From the NCBI GenBank assembly GCA_965221815.1, contig OZ244915.1:2604001-2668000 (forward strand): 64,000 nt of DNA, given 5' to 3'. The position numbers and the translations under genes were made by a program. Source of the stretch: JAPOXR01 sp965221815. Its GTDB lineage: Bacteria > Pseudomonadota > Alphaproteobacteria > Rhodobacterales > Rhodobacteraceae. This document shows, in pieces, positions 18,573 through 27,264 of the stretch (its first letter is position 1; the number at the start of each line of letters is the position of its first letter). Under the pieces are notes generated by a model, which was not told the origin of the DNA, searched no databases, and saw only the letters and a list, made by a program, of their open reading frames with translations.

Positions 18573-18944
18573 TTATCGTGCGGCCACCACGCCCGCCATC
18601 AGATAAATCCCGGCTGCGAAGCTTGCAAGAGTCTTGTCGTATCGTGTGGCGAGACCCCGGAACTCCTTGATTTTCGCAAAGACATTCTCGATTCGGTGCC
18701 GCTCCTTGTCGGCGTCGCGGTCAAAGTCGCGTGGCGTGCTTCGGTTCGACCGCGGCGGGATCACCGCCGTGGCTCCGCGTTCCGCCACTGTGTCCAGCAC
18801 CCAATCCGCGTCAAAGGCCTTGTCGCCAATCAACATCTCACAGGTGAGGTCGTCCAGGAGTTCAGGGACAGCCTTGAGATCATGAGTCTGACCGGGGAGA
18901 ACCACAAACCGGATCAGATGTCCGACAGCATCCGTGAGAGCCAC
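18573..18944 (-). CDS. IS5/IS427 transposase, second reading frame (orfB)
   Basis: C-terminal DDE catalytic part: FVVLPGQTHDLKAVPELL, LIGDKAFDADWV (second Asp) and RHRIENVFAKIKEFRGLATR (Glu). The open frame extends upstream of its first Met as IGRSKGGLTSKVVALTDAVG, the usual continuation of orfA, so the real product is a -1 frameshift fusion with orfA. Confidence 0.85.
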   Translation of the reverse strand: MALTDAVGHLIRFVVLPGQTHDLKAVPELLDDLTCEMLIGDKAFDADWVLDTVAERGATAVIPPRSNRSTPRDFDRDADKERHRIENVFAKIKEFRGLATRYDKTLASFAAGIYLMAGVVAAR

Positions 18945-18955
18945 GACCTTGCTCG

Positions 18956-19333
18956 TCAGACCGCCCTTCGAGCGGCCGATTCCTTCCGATTCTGATCCCC
19001 CTTTTTGGCCCCGGAGGCCTTCTGGTGCGCTGGCATGATCGTGCCATCCACAGACACCATTGACAGATCCAGATCACCGGATAACTCATTGAAAATACGT
19101 TCAAAAAGATTCGCTTGGGTCCAACGCCGGAACCGCTTGAAGACACGGGTCCATCGCCCAAAATGCGGCGGGAGATCACGCCAGGGGGTTCCTGTCCGGA
19201 ACCGCCAGAGAACCCCTTCCAGAAAAAGACGATTGTCGACAGCTGTGCACCCCGGGTCAGTCACCTTGCCCGGACACAGCGGGGCCACCCGCGCCCACAT
19301 CTCATCCGTCAAAACTGTGCGATCTGCATTCAT
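18956..19333 (-). CDS. IS5/IS427 transposase, first reading frame (orfA)
   Basis: Starts at ATG 19333 behind AGGTGA. N-terminal domain with VLTDEMWARVAPLCPG, GVLWRFRTGTPWRDLPPHFG and SMVSVDGTIMPAHQ (first catalytic Asp). A run of five A then five G on the minus strand (18997-19006) is a typical slippery site; a -1 shift there moves into orfB. About 125 residues as read without shifting. Confidence 0.85.
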   Translation of the reverse strand: MNADRTVLTDEMWARVAPLCPGKVTDPGCTAVDNRLFLEGVLWRFRTGTPWRDLPPHFGRWTRVFKRFRRWTQANLFERIFNELSGDLDLSMVSVDGTIMPAHQKASGAKKGDQNRKESAARRAV

Positions 19334-19437
19334 CTTGTCACCTGCCTCGTCTGCTCGTGCCGCCTTTTTCGGCGTGCAATGCCGACACAAATACACGACA
19401 AGAACTCAAGACGCAAGGCAATTGTCAACGGGCCTTA

Positions 19438-20650
19438 GTGTATAATAACAAACAAAGGATTCTATTCCTGCCCCACATCATGGTATCATCCTGCCGCCGC
19501 GAGCCCGCGGCCAACACCAAGGCAGGAGACAGACCCATGGGCAGGACATCGACACGGCCGGAGATCCGGCTGCCAGACACCGATCGCACACGCCTCGAGC
19601 ACATCGTCAGCCACCCCCAGAGCCCTCAGAAGCATGTCTGGCGGGCCCGCATCATCCTCGCCCTCGGGGACGGCTGTGGCCTCGTCGAGACCATGCGGCA
19701 GACAGGCCTCTCGAAACCCACCGTCTGGCGCTGGTGGGACCGTTTCCTTTCCGAGGGTGTCGACGGTCTCCTGCGCGATGCCACCCGGCCGCCGGGCAAG
19801 ACACCCATTCCCGCCGACCGGATCCAGGCCGTCATCGATCTGGCGATGTCGCCACCCCCGCCCAACCGCAGCCACTGGACCCTCAAGGCCCTGGCCACAG
19901 CGGTCGGGGGCCTGACGGCCACCACCGTGCACCGGATCCTGCAGCGCCATGGCCTGCGGCCCCATCAGGTCAAGACCTTCAAGGTCTCGAACGATCCCCG
20001 GTTCGGCATCAAGGCCCACGATGTCATCGGACTGTACATGAACCCACCGGATCACGCCGTGGTCCTCTCGGTGGATGAAAAGACCCAGATCCAGGCCCTC
20101 GGCCGCACCCAGACACCCCTGCCGCCCGCCCCGGGTCACCCGACAACCCGCACGCATGATTACAAACGGAACGGCACCACCACGTTGCTGGCGGCCCTCG
20201 ATGTCGCCACTGGCAAGGTGGTCGGAAAGATGACCGAGCGCCACCGCTCCGAGGATTTCTGTGCGTTCCTCGATCATGTGGCGGCGGACCTCGACCCCAC
20301 GATGGCGGTCCATGTCATCCTTGACAACCTGTCCGCCCACAAGTCGGCGCACGTGCATGCCTGGCTTGCCGACCACCCGCACTGGACCTTCCACTTCACA
20401 CCGACATCGGCCTCGTGGATGAACGCCGTCGAGGGCTTCTTCTCGAAACTGGCCCGACAGAGACTCAAGCATGCCATCTTCAATTCCCTTGACGCGTGCA
20501 TCACAGCGGTAGAAGACTACATCGCCCACCACAATGCCCATGAGGCCCACCCGTTCCGCTGGCGCCGGGACCCCGAGGATCTCGTCGCATCCTGGAAGCG
20601 GGGCCACCGACGGTTGCAGGATATGGAACTATCTGTATGAGGCAAAACAC
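19438..20650 (+). mobile_element. IS630-family insertion sequence
   Basis: 1213 bases between two TA dinucleotides (19436-19437 and 20651-20652), the IS630 target rule. Ends are GTGT...ACAC with an imperfect inverted repeat extending about 35 bases. It encodes one transposase. The boundary is confirmed independently: cutting at these TAs, together with the IS427 element, restores the tcmP frame exactly. Confidence 0.88.
19537..20640 (+). CDS. IS630-family transposase
   Basis: 367 residues from ATG 19537, with AGGAG ten bases upstream. N-terminal helix-turn-helix (ETMRQTGLSKPTVWRWWDRF), then DDE/RNase H-fold domain: VLSVDEKTQIQAL (first Asp), HVILDNLSAHKS (second Asp), and SWMNAVEGFFSKLARQR (Glu), all intact. 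It is GC-rich compared with tcmP on both sides. Confidence 0.93.
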   Translation: MGRTSTRPEIRLPDTDRTRLEHIVSHPQSPQKHVWRARIILALGDGCGLVETMRQTGLSKPTVWRWWDRFLSEGVDGLLRDATRPPGKTPIPADRIQAVIDLAMSPPPPNRSHWTLKALATAVGGLTATTVHRILQRHGLRPHQVKTFKVSNDPRFGIKAHDVIGLYMNPPDHAVVLSVDEKTQIQALGRTQTPLPPAPGHPTTRTHDYKRNGTTTLLAALDVATGKVVGKMTERHRSEDFCAFLDHVAADLDPTMAVHVILDNLSAHKSAHVHAWLADHPHWTFHFTPTSASWMNAVEGFFSKLARQRLKHAIFNSLDACITAVEDYIAHHNAHEAHPFRWRRDPEDLVASWKRGHRRLQDMELSV

Positions 20651-21147
20651 TAGCACGGAGATTTCATATATCCCCCCTTGCGCGCGGCGTTGCGTTCCTG
20701 GATCCATATGGCCCACATCTGCACTGGGTGACCGTTGAAGCCCTTGCCAAGACTCGCAAGGTCGACGTGATCATCAATTTCCCTCTCGCCATGGCCATCA
20801 ACAGGCTTATCACCAGGAACATTGATATCCCCAGAAACTGGGTGAACCTCTTGGACAAGTGTTTCGGCACCCGTCAATGGTATGACCTGGCTTACGAAAC
20901 ACATATGGACCTGTTCGGTAATGAGCAGTCCTGGAAGCGCGATGATACGGAGTCCAGGTTGCTGCGGCTCTATCATCAGCGACTGGAAAATTGCTTTGGA
21001 CACACCGTGGATCCTAGTCTTGTCAGAAACACCAAGGGTACGCCATTATACTATCTGATGTGGGCTTCCTCGAATTCACTGGGCAAGGCAATTGCGAGCC
21101 ATATTATGAAGGCCGGCCATCGGATCGAACGACTGAAGCCACAATAG

Positions 21148-21513
21148 CCAGGACTTCATTCCTCAATGACACCTGAGCTGCCTTTCCTCAAAACCGTTAC
21201 AAGACGTCGCAAGCCGGGTGTCCAGAAAGGCGCATACGCTGGCGGCTTCAGGCAATCACGAAAACCTCATGATTTTCTTGGATGTTGCCAAGAGTCAGAC
21301 ACATGATCCGACAATCAAATACCGTAGATTGCTGATCAACAGAACGGCAGAACCGTTGAAACTGGCGGACTACCCTTGCGCGTGTCACCTCCCTCCAACA
21401 ACAATCGTCTCCATTGGTCATTCATTCCTGATTCAGAGATGTCCCAGATATCTTTTCTCGTCAGATCAATGTCTCAGATGAATGTGATCGAGTACAGCCA
21501 TTCCGTTTGACAT
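21148..21513. other. 366-base stretch between tcmP and rsh
   Basis: Convergent 3' ends of the tcmP remnant and rsh. No gene or clear terminator seen. This is the outer edge of the accessory insert. Confidence 0.4.
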
Positions 21514-23913
21514 TCATACTCTTTCCACAACTTTCTGTTTCCAATGAACAGCATGTTGAGCACCCGAAGCTTCGGTTCGATGCTGTCTCTTGACATCATC
21601 AAGATTGCGGCAGCGCACCACCATTGAGGCAAAGGTCTGCCCGGCAACAGCGTCCATGATATTGGCGAGATGCTCACGGTTACTCACCTGGACTTCGAAG
21701 AAAATATCAAATTCCGAGTAATTCCGTGACAGAAAAATCAAATCAGAAATATTGGTGTTTTGCTTGCCGATCACCTGACAGATCATTCCTAAAGCACCAA
21801 CCGTGTTTCTCAACCTGACCGTAAAGCCCGCAAGAAACGACTCGCTACCACTCCGCCACACGACATCTTTCCACTTCATCGCTCGTGCTGATTTCCGGCT
21901 CAATGAACAGCAGTCAATCGCATGCAATATGGCCTCACCGTCGTCACCGAGGAGGCCCACCACCATTTCTCCGGGAATTGGCATACAGCATCGGGCAATT
22001 TTTGGATTCCCGCCGCCATCAATCTCGATATCGGTTGCGGTGGTGCGTCGACGCAGCTCAAGCTTTCGTATCTTATGCTCTTCCGGGAGCGCATGCCGTA
22101 AGATGTCATTCGCAGTCACACCTGGATACGGCTGATACGCGGGCGCAAGATGATCGACATGCTCCTGTTCAAGATGACCGGGCGATCCAATAACAGGACT
22201 CTGCTGGCCAAACAGGGATTCACCGAGCCGCTCAACCATTTCCTCAACATCACGAAACTGCATGGCAGCGGCAGCCTTGGCGAGCACATCTTGAGTGACA
22301 GGATGTTCAGACCCGAATTCGGCCTCCAACTCCTGCATTGCCAAATCACGAAGGATCCGTCTCCTGACCTCCTCGTTGTTGGTCATGTTGAGCCAGATCT
22401 TGTCAACTCGCATCTGATGGTGTTTGCGAATCTGCACCAGTTGACCATGTTTCAACTCGGTGCTCAGATTCTTGATTTCCAAATCAATCTTGGCTCGTCC
22501 GGCATAGCCGCCGGCACCCGTCGGGTCGAGATATGCCATATCGAGTGCTGTTGCGCCTATTGGCAACCTGACTGTATTCCCGCGTTCGTTGAAACAGACG
22601 ATACTGTCCTCAATCTGCTTCTTGATATGCTCTTCGCATTTGACGACATCTTCAATGAGGTCATGCTGGATATCCTGCATCCATTTCTCTGGAATGGCGC
22701 GGGTTTTGCTGTTGGCAGGGAAATGATGCCGGTAGGTCCAGTGGGCAGCCAACCCATGTTCGGCCTCCTGATGCATTTCATCGGTCCGAATCTGGACCTC
22801 AGCATGTCCAGTACCTTCAATCGCAACTGTGGTATGAATTGACCGATAACCATTGGCTTTCGGCGAACTGATATAGTCCTTGAAACGCCCTGGGACGGCT
22901 TTCCATTTGCCGTGAACAACACACAGAGCCCGGTAAACTTCGGCGAGTGCTTTTTCCCGGCATTTCCGGAGTTTCTTTTCGGTTTTGGCTTCATCAGCGT
23001 GCGAACGGATGATCACCTGATATCCATATGCATCCAGCAGCCAATCCTGATGGCCCTCGGTAATGCTCTGTTCCTCCATCTTTCGCCAGACCGAATAGGG
23101 CTCCTTCACGCGGGCTTTGATCGTTGTATCAAATCCATGGCGCGACATCAGGGCGCGCAGATCCTCCTCAATACGATGTGCTGTCAGGTATGAAAGCGAA
23201 CGGCCCGATTTAGGGCCGCGGACCCGCGCATAGAGTCGACGCATCTCGGACCACTGGTCGGGCAGCAGGGTCTTGAAGGCTTTGTTTTCGAGTTCCTTCC
23301 GCCAATAATGCATGCCCAGGCTTCTTGCCAGCGGTGCGTAAATGGTCAGGGTCTCAATCGCAATCCTGCGCTGTTTCTCGGGAGCACAAGAATGAATGGT
23401 TTTCATGTTGTGCAAACGATCAGCAAGCTTGACCGCCACCGCGCGCCCGTCCCGGGCTGACGCGTACAGTATCCGCACGATATCACGAAAATCCTTTTTG
23501 ACCGGATTGCTCGGTGGCTCGTCAGTTCTCAACCAAAGATCAAAACCCGGTTTTTTTGTGTTGGTCGAGACCTTGGTCACCGATTGTACCAGACTGGCGA
23601 TTTCACTGCCAAATTCTGTTCGGATCAACGCCTCGTCAACATCTGCACAATCTTCAATCGTGTCATGCAGCAACGCCGTGATAATAAATTCATCTGAATA
23701 GTGATGTTCAATCAGGATTTCAGCGACGCCCACCGGGTGAGAAAAATATGGCTCTCCGGAATCACGGGTCTGGCCCGCATGTTTTGTTTCAGCAAAGCGA
23801 TAAGCTTTGGCAATCAGATCCCGATCGCAGTCCGGCTGATACTCTGCCACCCGCCGGATGAGTGTTCCAGCATCAGCGAATGGCGGGGAACTTTCGGTAT
23901 GTTCTACCGCCAA
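21514..23913 (-). CDS. rsh: bifunctional (p)ppGpp synthetase/hydrolase (Rsh)
   Basis: Stringent-response enzyme, about 799 residues. Order: HD hydrolase domain (HPVGVAEIL, then LLHDTIEDCADVDE with the HD pair at 83-84), synthetase domain (SSPKANGYRSIHTTV, then EVQIRTDEMHQEAEHGLAAHW), TGS domain (VRLPIGATALDMAYL), and a C-terminal ACT domain (NTVGALGMICQVIGKQNTN). Both catalytic domains look intact. The best start is TTG 23913 behind AGGAA, only 13 bases after rpoZ. rpoZ-rsh is the standard alphaproteobacterial pair. Confidence 0.94.
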   Translation of the reverse strand: MAVEHTESSPPFADAGTLIRRVAEYQPDCDRDLIAKAYRFAETKHAGQTRDSGEPYFSHPVGVAEILIEHHYSDEFIITALLHDTIEDCADVDEALIRTEFGSEIASLVQSVTKVSTNTKKPGFDLWLRTDEPPSNPVKKDFRDIVRILYASARDGRAVAVKLADRLHNMKTIHSCAPEKQRRIAIETLTIYAPLARSLGMHYWRKELENKAFKTLLPDQWSEMRRLYARVRGPKSGRSLSYLTAHRIEEDLRALMSRHGFDTTIKARVKEPYSVWRKMEEQSITEGHQDWLLDAYGYQVIIRSHADEAKTEKKLRKCREKALAEVYRALCVVHGKWKAVPGRFKDYISSPKANGYRSIHTTVAIEGTGHAEVQIRTDEMHQEAEHGLAAHWTYRHHFPANSKTRAIPEKWMQDIQHDLIEDVVKCEEHIKKQIEDSIVCFNERGNTVRLPIGATALDMAYLDPTGAGGYAGRAKIDLEIKNLSTELKHGQLVQIRKHHQMRVDKIWLNMTNNEEVRRRILRDLAMQELEAEFGSEHPVTQDVLAKAAAAMQFRDVEEMVERLGESLFGQQSPVIGSPGHLEQEHVDHLAPAYQPYPGVTANDILRHALPEEHKIRKLELRRRTTATDIEIDGGGNPKIARCCMPIPGEMVVGLLGDDGEAILHAIDCCSLSRKSARAMKWKDVVWRSGSESFLAGFTVRLRNTVGALGMICQVIGKQNTNISDLIFLSRNYSEFDIFFEVQVSNREHLANIMDAVAGQTFASMVVRCRNLDDVKRQHRTEASGAQHAVHWKQKVVERV

Positions 23914-23926
23914 GAATTCATTCCTG

Positions 23927-24286
23927 CTACTTCTTGATCATAGCGCGTAGCGCATTCACCTCCGAGATCTCATCATGCTCCTTGAATTCAATGTTGGGCC
24001 GCCCACCCGTCATCGCAGTCCGATCCATCTCCGTGAATTCCTCTTCTTCCTCCTCGGCCGATTCCAACTGGTAACTGGTAATCGCCCGATCCCTGAGGGC
24101 CTCTTCGGTCTGCGTTTCAACAGCAATCTCGCGCAACGCGATCACCGGATCCTTGTCGTTATCAATGTCGATATCCGGGCTTGCCTTGCCTGAGGACAGT
24201 TCACGTGCCCGGTAGGCTGCGAGCATCACCAAATCAAACCGATTTGGAATTTTGTCGGTACAGTCTTCTGTCGTCAATCGGGCCAT
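23927..24286 (-). CDS. rpoZ: RNA polymerase omega subunit
   Basis: 119 residues from ATG 24286: MARLTTEDCTDKIPNRFDLV, the standard alphaproteobacterial start, followed by MLAAYRARELSSG. The middle holds KDPVIALREIAVET; the acidic stretch SAEEEEEEF near residue 80 is a usual C-terminal feature in this class. A GTG three codons upstream is possible but not needed. Co-transcribed with rsh. Confidence 0.94.
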   Translation of the reverse strand: MARLTTEDCTDKIPNRFDLVMLAAYRARELSSGKASPDIDIDNDKDPVIALREIAVETQTEEALRDRAITSYQLESAEEEEEEFTEMDRTAMTGGRPNIEFKEHDEISEVNALRAMIKK

Positions 24287-24295
24287 TTGCGTCAC

Positions 24296-24988
24296 CAGAG
24301 TTGTTGCGATGACGACAGTCTAGTCTGCGCGGTGCCCTTTTGCAAATTCTGTTTCCGCCAGTATCCCACAATCTTCCACTTTGTGGCGTGATCAGGAGCC
24401 AATTCAGTAAATATCTCTCATGAAAAGATCGCCTGTACAATCGGAACACGGAGATCACATGACTGAATGCAGTGGGCGGCCCGCGGCTTCGGTCAGTCTG
24501 CAGGATCACTCAAGTCTTGGGAAACATCCCCAAAAAGAAACTTGTGCAGTCTCGGAAGGACTGGTCTATAGTGCTGGGTCAGAGAACTGGCAAAGACGGC
24601 GTGCGAACATTCAGCAGGCTTTCGTGAAATGAAATGGTTGACGGGATGATGCAATTCACATGTTCAATCAAGAGGCCGTCGCGCCTGAATCTGTCGAACA
24701 CGTCAATTTGCAAGTGACAATATGTCGAACGTCATGTCTGAGACCTGCTATTGAATTTCATCTTCCCCCTCATATCTCAAATGTCCTGAAGAATGTCGCT
24801 TCAAAATTCAATGGATGATGGCCTGTCAAGCCGATCGGTTTTGATATCATCATGGAACGGATTCGGGCCGTGATGTCGCTCTCTGCGAACTCGGTGCAGA
24901 CGGGGAGAAAAAGTGCCCTTTCACGACCCGCCGTTCATGAGACGAGACCGACCCGATTGCCATCAGCGTGCTGTAAATCCACCCTGAA
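24296..24988. other. 693-base stretch upstream of rpoZ and rnhA
   Basis: Divergent promoter region. Short open frames (for example 24420-24632 on the plus strand) have no family resemblance and low coding quality. AT-rich, especially 24600-24850. No RNA gene recognised. Confidence 0.4.
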
Positions 24989-25447
24989 ATGCTGAAGATT
25001 ACCGCCTATACAGACGGGGCGTGCGCCGGAAATCCTGGCCCCGGTGGCTGGGGATTTCTCTTGCAAGCTTACAAGGACGGCAAACTTGCCAAAGAAATCA
25101 CGCGGTGCGGCGGGAAAAAACATACGACCAACAATCAGATGGAGCTTCAGGCTGCGATCGAGGCTTTGCGTACGCTGTCGCAGCCGACGCAAATCAATGT
25201 GCGTACCGACAGTCGATATGTTCGGGACGGGGTCACCAAATGGATCAACAAATGGCGAAAAAACGGCTGGAAACTCACAGATGGCACAGCGGTCAAGAAT
25301 CAGGAACTGTGGCAGGAACTTGATGCACTTTGCAATCGTCATGAGGTGGAATGGGAATGGGTGAAAGGCCACGCAAAAATAAAGGGCAATGAAAGAGCCG
25401 ACAAGTTGGCAGGCAAAGGTATGAAACCATATCTCGTGAAACGCTGA
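24989..25447 (+). CDS. rnhA: ribonuclease HI
   Basis: Cleaves RNA in RNA-DNA hybrids. 152 residues, typical length. Catalytic acids visible: Asp in YTDGACAGNPGPGGWG (near residue 9), Glu in NQMELQAAIEAL (near 52), Asp in RTDSRYVRDG (near 73) and the C-terminal GNERADKLAG. The handle region WKLTDGTAVKNQELWQ is present. Confidence 0.95.
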   Translation: MLKITAYTDGACAGNPGPGGWGFLLQAYKDGKLAKEITRCGGKKHTTNNQMELQAAIEALRTLSQPTQINVRTDSRYVRDGVTKWINKWRKNGWKLTDGTAVKNQELWQELDALCNRHEVEWEWVKGHAKIKGNERADKLAGKGMKPYLVKR

Positions 25448-25580
25448 ACCTCCCCCTGCCGACAGAGTACGAAGGTACAAAATTGTATCGACTCACACGA
25501 GCCATATATCGAACAGGCCGCCGATACCCGCCGGAGTTGCCTGTCGGCTCCCTCGGTCAGCGTTGAGACATCAATACAGG

Positions 25581-26492
25581 TTAAATTACGAATTGCGCTC
25601 CGACATCAAGGGTAAATCCGCGCAAGAAATCAGCCGTGTCCATCGCAGATTTTCCGGCGCGTTGCAGCCTGAGGATACGTACCGCGCCCGTACCACAGGC
25701 GACAAGAAACTGGTCATCAAGCACCTGGCCAGGCACACCATCAACAGCCTCACTGCGCGAATCAAGAAATTTGAAGCGGTTGTTCTGCAATTCGCCCCAT
25801 GCACCCGGAGAGGGCGACAGACCACGAATCTGGCGATCGACAGATTCAGCATCCCGTGTCCAATCAATCCGTGTCTCTCCTTTGTCGATCTTATGTGCAT
25901 AACACGCCGATTGTGTATCCAGCGCAAGCGGGCTCAAGTCGGCAATCGAGTCGAGTGCTTCCACCAGGAGACTGGATCCTTCCTGAGCGAGTTGCATTGA
26001 CAAAGAACCACTTGTTTCCGCTTGATGAATTGGGACCGTTGTGCGCAGCAGTACCGGGCCGCGATCAAGCTCTGCATTCATGCGCATGATGCATACGCCT
26101 GTTTCGTCATCTCCGGCCAGGATTGCCCGATGGATTGGGGCCGCACCCCGCCAGCGCGGCAAGAGCGATGGGTGTACGTTTAAAATTCCGTGCTCAGGAA
26201 TGGACAGCAATTCTTCGGGCAACAATCGTGCATAATCCACCAAAACACCGACTTGCGGTGCGAGGTTCTGAATCTCTGTCAGCAGTCGAAAATCTCCCGG
26301 ATCGCTGGGGCTGCGGACCGGTAACGCATGCATTCGTGCAAACTTTTCAACCGGGGTTGGTTGGACAGTACGGCCGCGCCCGGCTTGCTTTGGCTCCTGG
26401 GTGCAAACCAGCCCGACATCGTGACCTTCATCCACAAGCCGGCTCAGGGATTGGACGGCAAATTGTCCTGAGCCAAAAAAAACGAGCCGCAT
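25581..26492 (-). CDS. fmt: methionyl-tRNA formyltransferase
   Basis: Formylates Met-tRNAfMet with 10-formyl-THF. 303 residues from ATG 26492 (MRLVFFGSGQFAVQSLSRL); a TTG six codons earlier is less likely. Catalytic and signature region NVHPSLLPRWRGAAPIHRAI near residue 110 and C-terminal domain ending VDTADFLRG-like. It follows def by 27 bases; def-fmt is a very common operon. Confidence 0.94.
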   Translation of the reverse strand: MRLVFFGSGQFAVQSLSRLVDEGHDVGLVCTQEPKQAGRGRTVQPTPVEKFARMHALPVRSPSDPGDFRLLTEIQNLAPQVGVLVDYARLLPEELLSIPEHGILNVHPSLLPRWRGAAPIHRAILAGDDETGVCIMRMNAELDRGPVLLRTTVPIHQAETSGSLSMQLAQEGSSLLVEALDSIADLSPLALDTQSACYAHKIDKGETRIDWTRDAESVDRQIRGLSPSPGAWGELQNNRFKFLDSRSEAVDGVPGQVLDDQFLVACGTGAVRILRLQRAGKSAMDTADFLRGFTLDVGAQFVI

Positions 26493-26519
26493 CTTTCGAT
26501 TCTGCTGCAACGTCGCTGT

Positions 26520-27038
26520 TCATCCAGATGAATGAAGACGTCTGAGTTTGTTCATACGGCGCACAATCATCCGTCGTTTGAGTAACGAACAACGGTCGAT
26601 AAACAATATGCCGTTGAGGTGATCAATCTCATGTTGTGCACAACGCGCCGGCAATCCCTCCAGATGTTCCGTGTTCCAATTGCCGCTGACATCCTGGAAC
26701 TTGACCTCAACCTTTTCGAACCGCGTCACATCCGCGTATTGTTCCGGAAACGAGAGGCATCCTTCTTCAGAATTGCACTGATTCTTGCCAGACCAGATCA
26801 CGCGTGGATTCACCATCACCTTCGGCGCGCGGGGTGCATCTTGTTCAGCACAATCCATAACAAATATCTGTTGCAATTCTCCAATCTGATTGCCGGCAAG
26901 ACCAATGCCGTTGGCATCATACATACTTTCCAACATATCCTCTGCCAGAACCTGCAAGGTTGCATCGAACGCCGTCACCTCAGCAGCCTTGGCGCGAAGC
27001 ACTTTGTCGGGATAGTCAATGATCTTGCGCAATGCCAT
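26520..27038 (-). CDS. def: peptide deformylase
   Basis: Removes the N-formyl group from nascent proteins. 172 residues from ATG 27038, behind a GGATGGGG ribosome site. All three motifs are present: GIGLAGNQIGE, EEGCLSFPEQY (Cys ligand), and HEIDHLNGILF (His ligands and Glu). The open frame extends 14 codons further without support. Confidence 0.95.
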   Translation of the reverse strand: MALRKIIDYPDKVLRAKAAEVTAFDATLQVLAEDMLESMYDANGIGLAGNQIGELQQIFVMDCAEQDAPRAPKVMVNPRVIWSGKNQCNSEEGCLSFPEQYADVTRFEKVEVKFQDVSGNWNTEHLEGLPARCAQHEIDHLNGILFIDRCSLLKRRMIVRRMNKLRRLHSSG

Positions 27039-27264
27039 CGCACCCCATCCAAATCTACCGTTGCGCTCGGTTAATGCCACAATCTGCCAAAATCAATGAA
27101 ATCCGGTCAATCCGGATTCTGCGTTTGTCAATTGCCAACATAAGAATCCGGTGGGTATATGGTTCAATGACCTGTCCACGCAACCTTCAGCATTGCCTTT
27201 CAGTGTGCATTCGTGAAATTGCGCCGCGGTCAGGACAATTCCACTGGACAGGGCAGTTATTGCA

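Larger units (their letters stand above)
18559..19435 (-). mobile_element. IS5-family (IS427 group) insertion sequence
   Basis: 877 bases with perfect inverted ends: AGGCCCGTTGACAATT at 18559-18574 and its reverse complement at 19420-19435. Flanked by TA on both sides (18557-18558 and 19436-19437), in a CTAG context, as expected for the IS427 group. It carries two overlapping-frame transposase genes on the minus strand. The right TA is shared with the left end of the IS630 element. Confidence 0.92.
18136..21147 (+). pseudogene. tcmP: three-Cys-motif partner protein TcmP, interrupted by two IS elements
   Basis: The 5' part is 18136-18558 (GTG start, 141 codons; FKLIYIDAFAGAGWSK near residue 40). 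The 3' part is 20653-21147 (VAFLDPYGPHLHWVTVEAL, then FPLAMAINRL). Joining them through the single shared TA gives one uninterrupted frame of 305 residues, the usual size for the family, crossing the junction as VQKL/ARRFHISPL. So the gene was intact before two insertions. The IDAFAGAG motif resembles a SAM-binding loop, and the family is methyltransferase-like by inference. The gene starts seven bases after the DUF5131 stop, forming an operon. As it stands only an N-terminal fragment can be made. Confidence 0.9.

Noticed and set aside
19486..20607. 373-codon minus-strand frame
   Set aside because: Antisense of the IS630 transposase gene in GC-rich DNA.
22150..22842. 230-codon plus-strand frame
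   Set aside because: Antisense of rsh, which has all its domains.
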